Shown here piece by piece: positions 1-10,982 of a stretch of DNA of 64,000 nt. The stretch is from NCBI RefSeq assembly GCF_009769735.1, contig NZ_WSRO01000002.1, forward strand, positions 4,104,001-4,168,000, in the 5' to 3' direction. Made by a program: the position numbers and the translations under genes. Numbering within the stretch: position 1 is the first letter of the stretch; every line of letters begins with the position of its first letter. Source of the DNA: Streptomyces sp. BA2 (GTDB taxonomy: Bacteria > Actinomycetota > Actinomycetes > Streptomycetales > Streptomycetaceae). A model generated the notes under the pieces. That model did no database searches. It was not told where the DNA came from and saw only the letters and a list, made by a program, of their open reading frames with translations.

Positions 1-31
1 GGACGTCCGCATTCCGGACAAGGGTCGTCGC

Positions 32-901
32 ATGACAGAAATCACGGATCGCCGGGGGAAGTACGCCGACTTCGAAGGGTTGCGGGAGCGGGCAATCGCG
101 CTGCGGCGGGAGGGACTGAGCCGCCGCCAGATCCGCGACCGCCTCCTCGTGGACAACAACGACATCCTGAACCGCCTCCTGGAGGGCGAACCGGCCCCGG
201 AGTGGACGAAGCGCCCGAACGCGAAGGACGACCTACGGGAACGGGCCCGGGAGCTGCGGCTCCAGGGCATGACCTACGACCAGATCCAGGTGGAGCTGGG
301 GTGCTCGAAGGGGTCGATCTCACTGTGGGTGCGGGATCTCCCGAAGCCGGAGCGGCGCGATCCGTCAGAGCAGGCGAAGCTGGCGGCGCGGAAACGGTGG
401 GAGCACGAACTCACGGTGCGGGACGAGGAGCGGCAGCGCGTGAAGGAAGCCGCGCGCCAGCAGATGGAGAACATGTCGGCACGCGAACTCATGTTCGCCG
501 GGGTCGCTCTGTACTGGGCGGAAGGCACGAAGGACAAGCCGTACGACCGCCGCGAAAACGTCACCTTCGTCAACAGTGACCCAGGCGTCATCCAGCTCTA
601 CCTGGCCTGGCTGAGATTGCTCGATGTCGCGCCCGAGCGCCTGCAGTACCGGGTCATGATCCACATGACGGCGGACATAGAGGGCGCCAAGCAGTACTGG
701 GCAGACCTGGTCGGCATCGACGCTTCTTCGTTCCAGAAGACAACGATCAAGAAGCACAACCCGAGAACGGTCCGGAAGAACGTAGGCGAGAACTACCGGG
801 GTTGCCTGGTCGTACGAGTCAAGCAAGGAGCCGATTTGTACCGTCGCATCGAAGGCTGGTGGTCTGGCATGGTGGTGGAGGCCAAGCGGCATACCGCGTA
901 G
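32..901 (+). CDS. Helix-turn-helix protein with LAGLIDADG-like C-terminal region, function unknown
   Basis: 289 aa, ATG preceded by an AAGGG-like ribosome site. Two predicted helix-turn-helix segments lie near residues 22-50 and 70-98; each pairs a reiterated Arg/Leu-rich helix with an LRxxGxxxxQI pattern. A basic, Glu/Arg-rich linker follows. The C-terminal half contains a GVALYWAEGTK motif and a V-F-V-N-S-D segment, reminiscent of the LAGLIDADG-type fold found in WhiA-like proteins; this is a weak resemblance. It sits 13 bp upstream of a tRNA-Gln gene. I do not know a function. It may be a DNA-binding protein or the relic of a tRNA-associated element. Confidence 0.6.
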   Translation: MTEITDRRGKYADFEGLRERAIALRREGLSRRQIRDRLLVDNNDILNRLLEGEPAPEWTKRPNAKDDLRERARELRLQGMTYDQIQVELGCSKGSISLWVRDLPKPERRDPSEQAKLAARKRWEHELTVRDEERQRVKEAARQQMENMSARELMFAGVALYWAEGTKDKPYDRRENVTFVNSDPGVIQLYLAWLRLLDVAPERLQYRVMIHMTADIEGAKQYWADLVGIDASSFQKTTIKKHNPRTVRKNVGENYRGCLVVRVKQGADLYRRIEGWWSGMVVEAKRHTA

Positions 902-914
902 GCTGCTCCCGCCA

Positions 915-989
915 TCCCCTGTGGTGTAATTGGCAACACCCGGCACTTTGACTGCCGTATTCCAGGTTCGAGCCCTGGCGGGGGAGCCA
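915..989 (+). tRNA. tRNA-Gln (anticodon TTG), CCA encoded
   Basis: A full cloverleaf can be drawn. The acceptor arm TCCCCTG (915-921) pairs with CGGGGGA (979-985). The D-arm is GTGT/ACAC. The anticodon stem CGGCA/TGCCG encloses loop CTTTGAC with anticodon TTG. The T-arm is CCAGG-TTCGAGC-CCTGG, followed by discriminator G and a genomically encoded CCA. It reads CAA glutamine codons. Confidence 0.95.
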
Positions 990-995
990 ACGTTC

Positions 996-1021
996 GGGTC
1001 CTGACCGCACGGTCAGGACCC
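996..1021 (+). terminator. Hairpin terminator after tRNA-Gln
   Basis: GGGTCCTGACCG (996-1007) and CGGTCAGGACCC (1010-1021) form a perfect 12-bp stem seven bases after the tRNA. There is no T-run, as is common for actinomycete terminators. Confidence 0.75.
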
Positions 1022-1100
1022 GCCCTCATTTCCGCCCCACAACGCCCCGGTATCCTGCGGATGTCCAATCCCCGCACATCCGAAGCCGAAGGGCACCCCC

Positions 1101-2558
1101 GTGAGCGCCAACAGCCCGGCAGCCGTCGTCGTCCTTGCAGCGGGTGAGGGCACCCGTATGAAGTCGGCCACTCCCAAGGTCCTGCATGAGATCTGTGGCC
1201 GTTCCCTCATCGGGCATGTGCTCGAAGCCGCGTACGCGCTGAGCCCGGAGCGGCTCGTCACCGTGGTCGGGTTCGCCCGTGAGCAGGTCATCGCGCATCT
1301 GGGGACGATCGCCCCGGACGTGCGCACGGCGTACCAGAGCGAGCAGAAGGGCACGGGCCACGCGGTCCGTATCGGTCTGGACGAGCTCGGCGGGGCCGTG
1401 GACGGGACCGTCATCGTCGTCTGTGGTGACACCCCGCTGCTGACGGGCGCGACCCTGCAGAAGCTGGCCGAGACGCACACGGGCGACGGCAACGCCGTCA
1501 CCGTGCTGACCGCCGAGGTGCCGGACGCGACCGGTTACGGCCGGATCGTGCGGGACGGCGAGAGCGGTGCGGTGACCGCGATCGTGGAGCACAAGGACGC
1601 CACTGAGACGCAGCGCCTGATCCGTGAGATCAACTCCGGTGTGTTCGCGTTCGATGGGCAGCTGCTCGCGAAGGCGTTGGGCAAGGTGCGTACGGACAAC
1701 AGTCAGGGTGAGGAGTACCTGACCGATGTTCTGGGGATCCTGCGGGAGGCGGGGCATCGGGTGGGTGCGGCTGTCGCCCTCGATCATGAGGAGATCGCGG
1801 GGATCAACAACCGCGTTCAACTGGCCGAGGCCCGGCGCACCTTGAACGACCGGTTGCTCACCGAGGCGATGCTGGCGGGTGTGACGGTGGTGGACCCGGC
1901 GTCGACGTGGTTCGACGCGACGGTGACGTACGAGCAGGACGCGCTGGTGCACCCCGGCACGCAGCTCCACGGCGTCACGCATCTCGGCGAGGGCGCGGAG
2001 GTCGGGCCCAACACCCGCCTGACGAACACCAGGGTGGGTGCGGGCGCCCGGGTGGACAACACGGTGGCGTACGACTCGGAGGTCGGGGAGCAGGCGAGCG
2101 TCGGTCCGTACGCGTATCTGCGGCCGGGCACCCGGCTCGGTGTGAAGGCCAAGGCCGGTACGTATGTGGAGATGAAGAACGCGTCGATCGGTGAGGGTTC
2201 GAAGGTCCCGCATCTGTCGTACGTGGGTGATGCGACGATCGGTGATTTCACCAACATCGGTGCTGCGAGCGTATTTGTGAATTACGACGGTGAGGCGAAG
2301 CACCACACGACGGTGGGGTCGCACTGCAAGACCGGTTCGGACAACATGTTTGTGGCTCCTGTCACTGTTGGGGACGGTGCTTATACGGCGGCGGGTTCGG
2401 TCATCACGAAGGATGTTCCGGCGGGTTCGCTGGCTGTGGCCCGTGGCCAGCAGCGGAATATCGAGGGTTGGGTGGCGCGCAAGCGTCCGGGGAGCGCGGC
2501 TGCGAGGGCGGCGGAGGCGGCGTCCGGGGAGTCCAGGAATTCGGCAAGCGGAAGCTGA
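1101..2558 (+). CDS. glmU: Bifunctional UDP-GlcNAc pyrophosphorylase / glucosamine-1-phosphate N-acetyltransferase
   Basis: 485 aa, a normal GlmU length. It acetylates glucosamine-1-phosphate and then joins it to UTP, giving UDP-GlcNAc for peptidoglycan in the cytoplasm. The N-terminal uridylyltransferase domain carries LAAGEGTRMKS near residues 12-22 and a CGDTPLL motif. The C-terminal half is a left-handed beta-helix of hexapeptide repeats with the acetyl-transfer motif KVPHLSYVGD near residue 370, then NIGAASVFVNYDG. The C-terminal tail is Ala/Ser-rich. The GTG start at 1101 follows GAAGGGCA. prs lies 135 bp downstream, the common actinobacterial glmU-prs order. Confidence 0.97.
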   Translation: MSANSPAAVVVLAAGEGTRMKSATPKVLHEICGRSLIGHVLEAAYALSPERLVTVVGFAREQVIAHLGTIAPDVRTAYQSEQKGTGHAVRIGLDELGGAVDGTVIVVCGDTPLLTGATLQKLAETHTGDGNAVTVLTAEVPDATGYGRIVRDGESGAVTAIVEHKDATETQRLIREINSGVFAFDGQLLAKALGKVRTDNSQGEEYLTDVLGILREAGHRVGAAVALDHEEIAGINNRVQLAEARRTLNDRLLTEAMLAGVTVVDPASTWFDATVTYEQDALVHPGTQLHGVTHLGEGAEVGPNTRLTNTRVGAGARVDNTVAYDSEVGEQASVGPYAYLRPGTRLGVKAKAGTYVEMKNASIGEGSKVPHLSYVGDATIGDFTNIGAASVFVNYDGEAKHHTTVGSHCKTGSDNMFVAPVTVGDGAYTAAGSVITKDVPAGSLAVARGQQRNIEGWVARKRPGSAAARAAEAASGESRNSASGS

Positions 2559-2693
2559 CCGGAAACAGGTGCGTCGTACAACGCGTACCGTGATAGATGC
2601 ACACCATTTCGGCCGGCTCAGCGCTTCGGACTGTGTTTTTCCGGGGCGTGCGAGGACGGCAGCGGGAAGAACTCGTCTGAGGAGACTAGTGCT

Positions 2694-3671
2694 GTGACCG
2701 GGATCAAGACGACCGGCGAGAAGAAGTTGATGCTCTTCTCCGGCCGCGCCCACCCCGAGTTGGCCGAGGAGGTCGCACACAAGCTGGGTGTCGGCATCGT
2801 GCCGACGAAGGCTTTCGATTTCGCCAATGGCGAGATCTATGTGCGGTATCAGGAGTCGGCTCGTGGTGCGGACTGCTTCTTGATCCAGAGCCACACGGCT
2901 CCGATCAACAAGTGGATCATGGAGCAGTTGATCATGATCGACGCGCTGAAGCGTGCGTCGGCCCGCTCTATCACCGTGATCGTGCCGTTCTACGGCTACG
3001 CGCGCCAGGACAAGAAGCACCGCGGCCGTGAGCCGATCTCGGCCCGTCTGGTGGCGGACCTGATGAAGACGGCGGGCGCGGACCGCATCCTCACGGTCGA
3101 CCTGCACACGGACCAGATCCAGGGCTTCTTCGACGGCCCGGTCGACCATCTGTTCGCGCTGCCGGTCCTCGCGGACTACGTGGGCGCGAAGGTCGACCGT
3201 TCGAAGCTGACCGTGGTCTCCCCCGACGCCGGCCGTGTGCGTGTCGCCGACCGCTGGTGCGACCGTCTTGGCGCCCCGCTCGCGATCGTGCACAAGCGCC
3301 GTGACAAGGACGTCGCCAATCAGGTCACCGTGCACGAGGTCGTCGGTGACGTGGAGGGCCGCGTCTGTGTCCTGGTCGACGACATGATCGACACGGGTGG
3401 CACGATCTGCGCCGCCGCGGACGCGCTGTTCGCGCACGGTGCGGAGGACGTCATCGTGACGGCGACGCACGGTGTGCTTTCCGGTCCGGCCGCGGACCGT
3501 CTGAAGAACTCCAAGGTGAGTGAGTTCGTGTTCACGGACACGCTGCCCGACCCGGGCGACCTGGAGCTGGACAAGATCACGGTGCTCTCGATCGCGCCGA
3601 CCATCGCGAACGCGGTGCGTGAGGTCTTCGAGGACGGTTCGGTGACGAGCCTCTTCGACGAGCAGGCGTAG
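2694..3671 (+). CDS. prs: Ribose-phosphate diphosphokinase (PRPP synthetase)
   Basis: 325 aa. It makes 5-phosphoribosyl-1-diphosphate from ribose-5-phosphate and ATP for nucleotide, His and Trp synthesis. Visible motifs are the flexible-loop segment YGYARQDKKHRGREP, the VDLHTDQIQGFFDGPVDHL signature and the PRPP-binding loop VLVDDMIDTGGT near residues 224-236. The GTG start at 2694 is nine bases after GAGGAG. It lies between glmU and rplY. The downstream region holds the rplY promoter, so prs probably ends its own transcription unit. Confidence 0.97.
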   Translation: MTGIKTTGEKKLMLFSGRAHPELAEEVAHKLGVGIVPTKAFDFANGEIYVRYQESARGADCFLIQSHTAPINKWIMEQLIMIDALKRASARSITVIVPFYGYARQDKKHRGREPISARLVADLMKTAGADRILTVDLHTDQIQGFFDGPVDHLFALPVLADYVGAKVDRSKLTVVSPDAGRVRVADRWCDRLGAPLAIVHKRRDKDVANQVTVHEVVGDVEGRVCVLVDDMIDTGGTICAAADALFAHGAEDVIVTATHGVLSGPAADRLKNSKVSEFVFTDTLPDPGDLELDKITVLSIAPTIANAVREVFEDGSVTSLFDEQA

Positions 3672-3708
3672 TTGTCGTAGATCGACCGACGTGGTGGATT
3701 GATCGACT

Positions 3709-3737
3709 TTGAGGCGGCCTCCCCCGCCGGGTAGACT
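3709..3737 (+). promoter_or_regulatory. Vegetative (HrdB-type) promoter for rplY
   Basis: TTGAGG (3709-3714), a 17-bp spacer and TAGACT (3732-3737) fit the Streptomyces principal-sigma consensus. Transcription would begin near 3744, giving a leader of about 130 nt before rplY. An imperfect 16-bp inverted repeat (3716-3731 with 3748-3763) overlaps the promoter; it could instead be the prs terminator. Confidence 0.6.
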
Positions 3738-3873
3738 CACGGAGTTGCTCGGCGAGGGAGGCCGTACTCATTTGAGGTACGGCTGTCCGTTATCGACGCG
3801 CTCTTCGTAGCAGGCCGCCAGTCGTGGCCGGGTGACTGACTTTCTTCCGTCACCGCTTTTACGAGGAGTGCAC

Positions 3874-4467
3874 ATGTCCGAGGTAAAGATCAGCGCCGAG
3901 CTCCGCAGCGAGTTCGGCAAGGGCGCCGCCCGCCGTCTGCGTCGCGCCGACAAGCTGCCCGCCGTTGTCTACGGCCACGGCGATGACCCCATCCACATCA
4001 CGCTGCCGCACCACGGCACGCTGATGGCGCTGAAGACCCCGAACGTCCTGATCAACCTGGACATCGAGGGCAAGAGCCAGCTGGTCATCCCGAAGGCCGT
4101 CCAGCGTGACGCCGTGCGCATCGGCATCCTCGAGCACGTCGACCTGCTCCTTGTCCGCAAGGGCGAGAAGGTCAACGTCGACATCTACGTCCACACCGAG
4201 GGTGAGCTCGCCCCGGGCGGCAACCTGCTCGAGCACGTGCTGAACGCGCTGCCCGTCGAGGCCGAGGCCACGCACATCCCGGAGTCGGTCACCGTCTCCA
4301 TCGCCGGTCTCGAGGCCGGTGCGACCATCCTCGCCAAGGACATCACGCTGCCCGCGGGCACGACCCTGGCCGTCGACGAGGACACCGTCGTCCTGCAGGT
4401 CCTGGCCGCGCAGGCCGAGGAGGCCGCTGCCGAGACCGAGGGTGAGGGTGACGCCGCCGAGGCCTGA
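3874..4467 (+). CDS. rplY: 50S ribosomal protein L25 / general stress protein Ctc
   Basis: 197 aa from the ATG at 3874, chosen because GAGGAG sits just upstream; an in-frame GTG at 3832 has no ribosome site. The N-terminal L25 domain (about residues 1-95) binds 5S rRNA. It is followed by the TL5/CTC beta-barrel domain (about 100-185) and an acidic Ala/Glu tail ending EGEGDAAEA. The two-domain, long form is typical of actinobacteria. It is followed by a strong hairpin and then pth, the usual L25-Pth neighbourhood. Confidence 0.95.
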   Translation: MSEVKISAELRSEFGKGAARRLRRADKLPAVVYGHGDDPIHITLPHHGTLMALKTPNVLINLDIEGKSQLVIPKAVQRDAVRIGILEHVDLLLVRKGEKVNVDIYVHTEGELAPGGNLLEHVLNALPVEAEATHIPESVTVSIAGLEAGATILAKDITLPAGTTLAVDEDTVVLQVLAAQAEEAAAETEGEGDAAEA

Positions 4468-4501
4468 GCCTCGAACGCGTTCGCTTGAGTTCGACTTTGC
4501 C

Positions 4502-4537
4502 AACCGCCGCTCCGCGCTCCTGCGCGGGGCGGCGGTT
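4502..4537 (+). terminator. 16-bp hairpin between rplY and pth
   Basis: AACCGCCGC-T-CCGCGC (4502-4517), loop TCCT and GCGCGG-G-GCGGCGGTT (4522-4537) pair throughout, with one T.G wobble. It lies 34 bp after the rplY stop and 16 bp before the pth start, so it may terminate or attenuate read-through. Confidence 0.75.
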
Positions 4538-4553
4538 GGGCTATGAAGGAGAC

Positions 4554-5156
4554 ATGCAGATGACGACGGACCCCGGCGCGCCCTGGCTGATCGTGGGTCT
4601 GGGCAATCCAGGCCCTGGGTACGCCATGAACCGGCACAACGTGGGCTTCATGGTGGCCGATCTTCTCGCGGAGCGGATCGGTGGCTCGTTCAAGCGGAGC
4701 GGGCGTGCGCAGGCGCAGGTGTTGGAGGGCCGGATCGGTCCCGCGGGCCCTGCGAGCCGCCGGGTGGTCGTGGCGAAGCCGATGTCGTACATGAACGTGT
4801 CGGGTGGTCCGGTGACGGCGCTGCGCGACTTCTACAAGGTCCCGACGGCGAACATCGTCGCTGTCCACGACGAGCTGGACATCGATTACGGCACGCTGCG
4901 GCTGAAGCTGGGCGGTGGCGACAACGGCCACAACGGTCTGAAGTCGATGACGAAGGCGATGGGCCCGGACTACCACCGGGTGCGGTTCGGGATCGGGCGT
5001 CCGCCGGGGCGGATGCAGGTGGCGGACTTCGTCCTGAAGGACTTCGCGTCGGCGGAGCGCAAGGAGCTCGGGTACTTCGTGGACCGGGCGGCGGATGCGG
5101 CGGAGGCGCTGGTGATCGACGGGTTGGAGCGGGCGCAGAGTTCGTACAACTCCTGA
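4554..5156 (+). CDS. pth: Peptidyl-tRNA hydrolase
   Basis: 200 aa. It releases peptides from peptidyl-tRNA dropped by stalled ribosomes. The motifs are [19 protein letters not shown] (substrate Asn and catalytic His), [20 protein letters not shown] (catalytic Asp) and [11 protein letters not shown]. The start at 4554 is set by AAGGAGA at 4546-4552; an in-frame ATG at 4560 is also possible. Longer upstream extension would run through the terminator hairpin and is unlikely. Confidence 0.96.
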   Translation: MQMTTDPGAPWLIVGLGNPGPGYAMNRHNVGFMVADLLAERIGGSFKRSGRAQAQVLEGRIGPAGPASRRVVVAKPMSYMNVSGGPVTALRDFYKVPTANIVAVHDELDIDYGTLRLKLGGGDNGHNGLKSMTKAMGPDYHRVRFGIGRPPGRMQVADFVLKDFASAERKELGYFVDRAADAAEALVIDGLERAQSSYNS

Positions 5157-5204
5157 GCGGTGAGCTGTTGACTCAACGCAGCGCCATGGCCAAGGATCGC
5201 CGCC

Positions 5205-5675
5205 ATGAATGCGCTGCCTCTCGTGCTTCTCGTACGCCGGACGGCGATGGGCGGGCTCGCGGCGCTGCTGCTTGTCGCGGGTTTCTGGGCGTCCTGGGAC
5301 ACGGCGCAGCACGTGATGCTCACCGATGAGCGTGAGCGGGGCACGATGCGGGTGGCGCGGTGTTCCTCGGACGACTGCTTCGGTTCGTATGTTCCCTCGA
5401 CCGCCGGCTTCGAGCCGCGCGATGAGGTCGTGATCGACCGCTCGATCGCGGAGGAGAAGGGGTCGCGGATCCCGGTGGCGGTGAAGCCCGGCTCCGACGA
5501 GGTCGTACGTACGGGTGGCCCCGGGTTCCTCCACGCGTGGCTGCCGCTGGGCGGCGCGTTGCTGCTGGCCTCGGTGGTGGTGGCCGGGGGCCTGCGCCTG
5601 CCGCGCGTGGCGTGGGCCTTGGCCCTGGCGGGCGGCGCGCTCCTGACGGCGTCGTTCGCCACACTGACGTTCTAG
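5205..5675 (+). CDS. Small membrane protein of unknown function
   Basis: 156 aa. There is one transmembrane segment near residues 12-30, an extracytoplasmic central domain with two Cys (CSSDDC, near residue 54), and two hydrophobic segments near residues 108-150. It resembles unclassified Streptomyces membrane proteins. It starts 48 bp after pth and ends just before a repeat-rich intergenic region. No function can be assigned. Confidence 0.7.
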   Translation: MNALPLVLLVRRTAMGGLAALLLVAGFWASWDTAQHVMLTDERERGTMRVARCSSDDCFGSYVPSTAGFEPRDEVVIDRSIAEEKGSRIPVAVKPGSDEVVRTGGPGFLHAWLPLGGALLLASVVVAGGLRLPRVAWALALAGGALLTASFATLTF

Positions 5676-5702
5676 CGCTGCAAAGCCCTGCGTCCACTAG
5701 GG

Positions 5703-6004
5703 CCGCCGCTGCGCGGCGGACCACCCCGCGGCCCAGACTGCGGGCAGGCCCCCCGCACCCCTCACTCCGCCGCTACGCGGCGATGACCCCACCCACCCAC
5801 CCGATCACCCGGCGGGTGATCGGGAACCCCACCGCACAAGATGCAGCCCGCCGCTACGCGGCGATCTCCCCACCCACCCACCCGATCACCCAGCATCGAG
5901 CGGCTCAGGAAACCGCCGCGCAGCGGCGAACAAAGCACTCCCCGAACAACTCGACGCCGGGCAAACGGGTGGGTGGGTGGGAGAGATCCGCCGCGCAGCG
6001 GCGG
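5703..6004. repeat. Dispersed hairpin / G-quadruplex repeat cluster (locus A)
   Basis: This fills the 449-bp gap between 5675 and ppc. It contains a hairpin 5703-5719; two direct units at 5767-5810 and 5848-5892 (GCCGCTACGCGGC followed by CCCACCCACCCACCCGATCACCC); and an inverted unit at 5967-6004, where GGGTGGGTGGGTGGG (5967-5981) precedes CCGCCGCGCAGCGGCGG. An 11-bp perfect inverted repeat lies at 5800-5824. From 6078 to 6118 there are tandem GGCAGGGCGCCCCCGCCA-like units. Related copies lie near 10983, 30801 and 56443. No gene was seen here. Confidence 0.85.
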
Positions 6005-6124
6005 GAAAATCCGGCCGAAGGCCAAGGCACCGAGCCCCAGCCCCGGCAGGGCAGTGCAGCGCAGGGCAGCGCCCCAGCCAGGCAGGGCGCCCCCGCCAGG
6101 CAGAGGCGCCCCCGCCAGCAAAAA

Positions 6125-8857
<2,733 letters not shown>

Positions 8858-9046
8858 AGGTGCGGCTCCTTGCAGTGTTGAAGCACGTCAGGTCTGGGAG
8901 GGGTCCCCGGTTGGATAGGAATCCGTGTCCGGGGGAACTAGAGAGAGCGGACCGCGCTGTCCGACCGTTTCCAAGGATAGGTGTCACATCGCGGCACGGA
9001 CTGTCGGCCTCTTGCCGCCGGGTTCCGCGCTGCCATACTTACGTCG

Positions 9047-9066
9047 CCGTAGGTTACGGGACCGTA
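9047..9066. promoter_or_regulatory. Overlapping inverted repeats in the ppc/desaturase intergenic region
   Basis: CCGTA-GGT-TACGG (9047-9059) overlaps TACGG-GA-CCGTA (9055-9066), giving three half-sites about 8 bp apart, 80 bp upstream of the desaturase start. The layout suits a dimeric TetR-type repressor. The TetR gene at 10160, co-transcribed with the desaturase, is the obvious candidate. Function is inferred. Confidence 0.45.
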
Positions 9067-9146
9067 GATAACGCGAGACCCGTGATCGTGCGCCCGCCGC
9101 ACCCGCGCCGTGACCCTCAACCCTCGACCCCACAGGGGACGTGCCC

Positions 9147-10163
9147 ATGACCACATCTTCCGATGCGTATTCCGACACCGATGTGATCGAAGACGCTTCG
9201 CGATCGACGACCGACGACGCCCCTTCACCGTCTTCCACCCCCTCGGCGACGCTGGGCGGTGAGCAGAAACGGTCGCTCGAGCAGATGGCTCTGCTGCTGT
9301 TCATCACCGTCCCGTTCCTCGCCCTGGTCGCGGCGGTGCCGCTGGCCTGGGGCTGGGGGGTGAGCTGGCTCGACCTCGGCCTGCTGGTGTTCATGTACTA
9401 CCTGGGCTGCCACGGCATCACGATCGGTTTCCACCGCTATTTCACGCATGGCTCCTTCAAGGCGAAGCGTCCGCTGCGGATCGCGCTGGCCGTGGCGGGT
9501 TCGATGGCGGTGGAGGGCCCGCTGGTCCGCTGGGTGGCGGACCACCGAAAGCATCACAAGTTCTCCGACGCGGAGGGCGACCCGCACTCTCCGTGGCGCT
9601 TCGGCGAGACGGTTCCGGCCCTGATGAAGGGGCTGTGGTGGGCGCACATCGGCTGGATGTTCGATGAGGAGCAGACGTCGCAGGAGAAGTACGCGCCGGA
9701 TCTGATCAAGGACCCGGCGCTCCGCAGGATCTCCCGCCAGTTCCTGCTCTGGACGATCGTGTCGCTCGCGATTCCGCCGCTGGTCGGTGGTCTTGTGACG
9801 ATGTCGTGGTGGGGCGCTTTCACGGCGTTCTTCTGGGGCTCGCTGGTGCGGGTGGCGCTGCTGCACCACGTGACGTGGTCGATCAACTCGATCTGTCACG
9901 CGGTGGGCAAGCGCCCGTTCAAGTCGCGTGACCGCTCCGGCAACGTGTGGTGGCTCGCGGTCCTGTCCTGCGGTGAGTCCTGGCACAACCTCCACCACGC
10001 CGATCCGACGTCGGCGCGGCACGGTGTGCTGCGTGGCCAGGTCGACTCGTCGGCCCGGATCATCCGCTGGTGCGAGCAGCTGGGGTGGGCGACGGATGTG
10101 CGCTGGCCGTCGGAGTCCCGTATCGACTCCCGCCGGAAGCAGAAGACCGTCGGCCCGGCATGA
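9147..10163 (+). CDS. Membrane acyl-CoA/acyl-lipid fatty acid desaturase
   Basis: 338 aa. The three histidine boxes of the di-iron desaturases are visible: HRYFTH, HRKHHK and HNLHH. Several hydrophobic segments surround them. It introduces a double bond, probably delta-9, into fatty acyl chains to tune membrane fluidity. The ATG at 9147 is chosen because AGGGGA at 9134-9139 is correctly spaced; the GTG at 9141 is too close. Its stop overlaps the next gene's ATG (ATGA), so the two are translationally coupled. Confidence 0.93.
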   Translation: MTTSSDAYSDTDVIEDASRSTTDDAPSPSSTPSATLGGEQKRSLEQMALLLFITVPFLALVAAVPLAWGWGVSWLDLGLLVFMYYLGCHGITIGFHRYFTHGSFKAKRPLRIALAVAGSMAVEGPLVRWVADHRKHHKFSDAEGDPHSPWRFGETVPALMKGLWWAHIGWMFDEEQTSQEKYAPDLIKDPALRRISRQFLLWTIVSLAIPPLVGGLVTMSWWGAFTAFFWGSLVRVALLHHVTWSINSICHAVGKRPFKSRDRSGNVWWLAVLSCGESWHNLHHADPTSARHGVLRGQVDSSARIIRWCEQLGWATDVRWPSESRIDSRRKQKTVGPA

Positions 10164-10846
10164 TTGACGACGTGGCGACCGACTCCAGCAATTCCAGTTC
10201 TTCCAGCAAAGAGAAGCAGCCCCGGCGGGCGCGCCGGACCCGGATGACGGGTGCCGAGCGCCGGGAGCAGTTGCTGGACATCGGCCGCACGCTCTTCGCC
10301 GCCAAGGGCTTCGAGGGCACGTCGGTGGAGGAGATCGCGGCGAAGGCCGGGGTCTCCAAGCCTGTCGTGTACGAGCACTTCGGCGGCAAGGAGGGTCTGT
10401 ACGCGGTGGTGGTGGACCGCGAGATGCGGGCGCTGCTCGACGGCGTGACGGGGGCGCTGACGGCGGGCCATCCGCGTGAACTCCTGGAGCAGGCGGCGTT
10501 CGCCCTCCTGGACTACATCGAGACGTACACGGACGGTTTCCGCATCCTGGTCCGCGATTCGCCGGTGGCGCAGTCGACGGGCACGTTCGCCTCGTTGATC
10601 TCGGACATCGCGACGCAGGTGGAGGACATCCTGGGCCAGGAGTTCAAGACGCGGGGCTTCGACCAGAAGCTGGCCCCGCTCTACGCCCAGGCGCTGGTCG
10701 GCATGGTGGCGTTGACGGGCCAGTGGTGGCTGGATGTGCGCAAGCCGAAGAAGGCGGAGGTGGCGGCGCATCTGGTGAACCTGGCGTGGCACGGCTTGGA
10801 CGGGCTTGAGCCGAAGCCGCGGTTGATAGGGCACAGGAAGAGCTGA
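10160..10846 (+). CDS. TetR-family regulator coupled to the desaturase
   Basis: 228 aa from the ATG that overlaps the desaturase stop by four bases. After a Ser/Lys-rich N-terminal tail, the helix-turn-helix reads GTSVEEIAAKAGVSKPVVYEHFGGKEGLY, a textbook TetR motif. The C-terminal helical domain is the ligand pocket. The context suggests it senses acyl-CoA or fatty acid and controls the desaturase operon through the repeats near 9047-9066. A hairpin at 10871-10889 (CCGGGG/CCCCGG) follows. Confidence 0.88.
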   Translation: MIDDVATDSSNSSSSSKEKQPRRARRTRMTGAERREQLLDIGRTLFAAKGFEGTSVEEIAAKAGVSKPVVYEHFGGKEGLYAVVVDREMRALLDGVTGALTAGHPRELLEQAAFALLDYIETYTDGFRILVRDSPVAQSTGTFASLISDIATQVEDILGQEFKTRGFDQKLAPLYAQALVGMVALTGQWWLDVRKPKKAEVAAHLVNLAWHGLDGLEPKPRLIGHRKS

Positions 10847-10870
10847 CGCCCCAGGGCGAACACCTGCACG

Positions 10871-10889
10871 CCGGGGCTTCGAACCCCGG
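10871..10889 (+). terminator. Hairpin after the desaturase-TetR operon
   Basis: CCGGGG (10871-10876), loop CTTCGAA and CCCCGG (10884-10889), 24 bp beyond the TetR stop. The stem is short; the assignment is tentative. Confidence 0.45.
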
Positions 10890-10982
10890 GGTGCGGACCC
10901 CGGCTGCGGACCCCCTGGAGGCACCCCCGCCCCACGCCGCAAGGCCTCGCCGGGCGCCCTGCGGCACCCGCACCCTCCGAGA

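Noticed and set aside
1026..3740. A 904-aa minus-strand open frame
   Set aside because: It lies antisense to glmU and prs and has Arg/His/Asp-rich composition typical of shadow frames.
3716..3763. Terminator for prs
   Set aside because: The imperfect inverted repeat overlaps a good promoter for rplY, so I annotated the promoter and left the terminator as an alternative.
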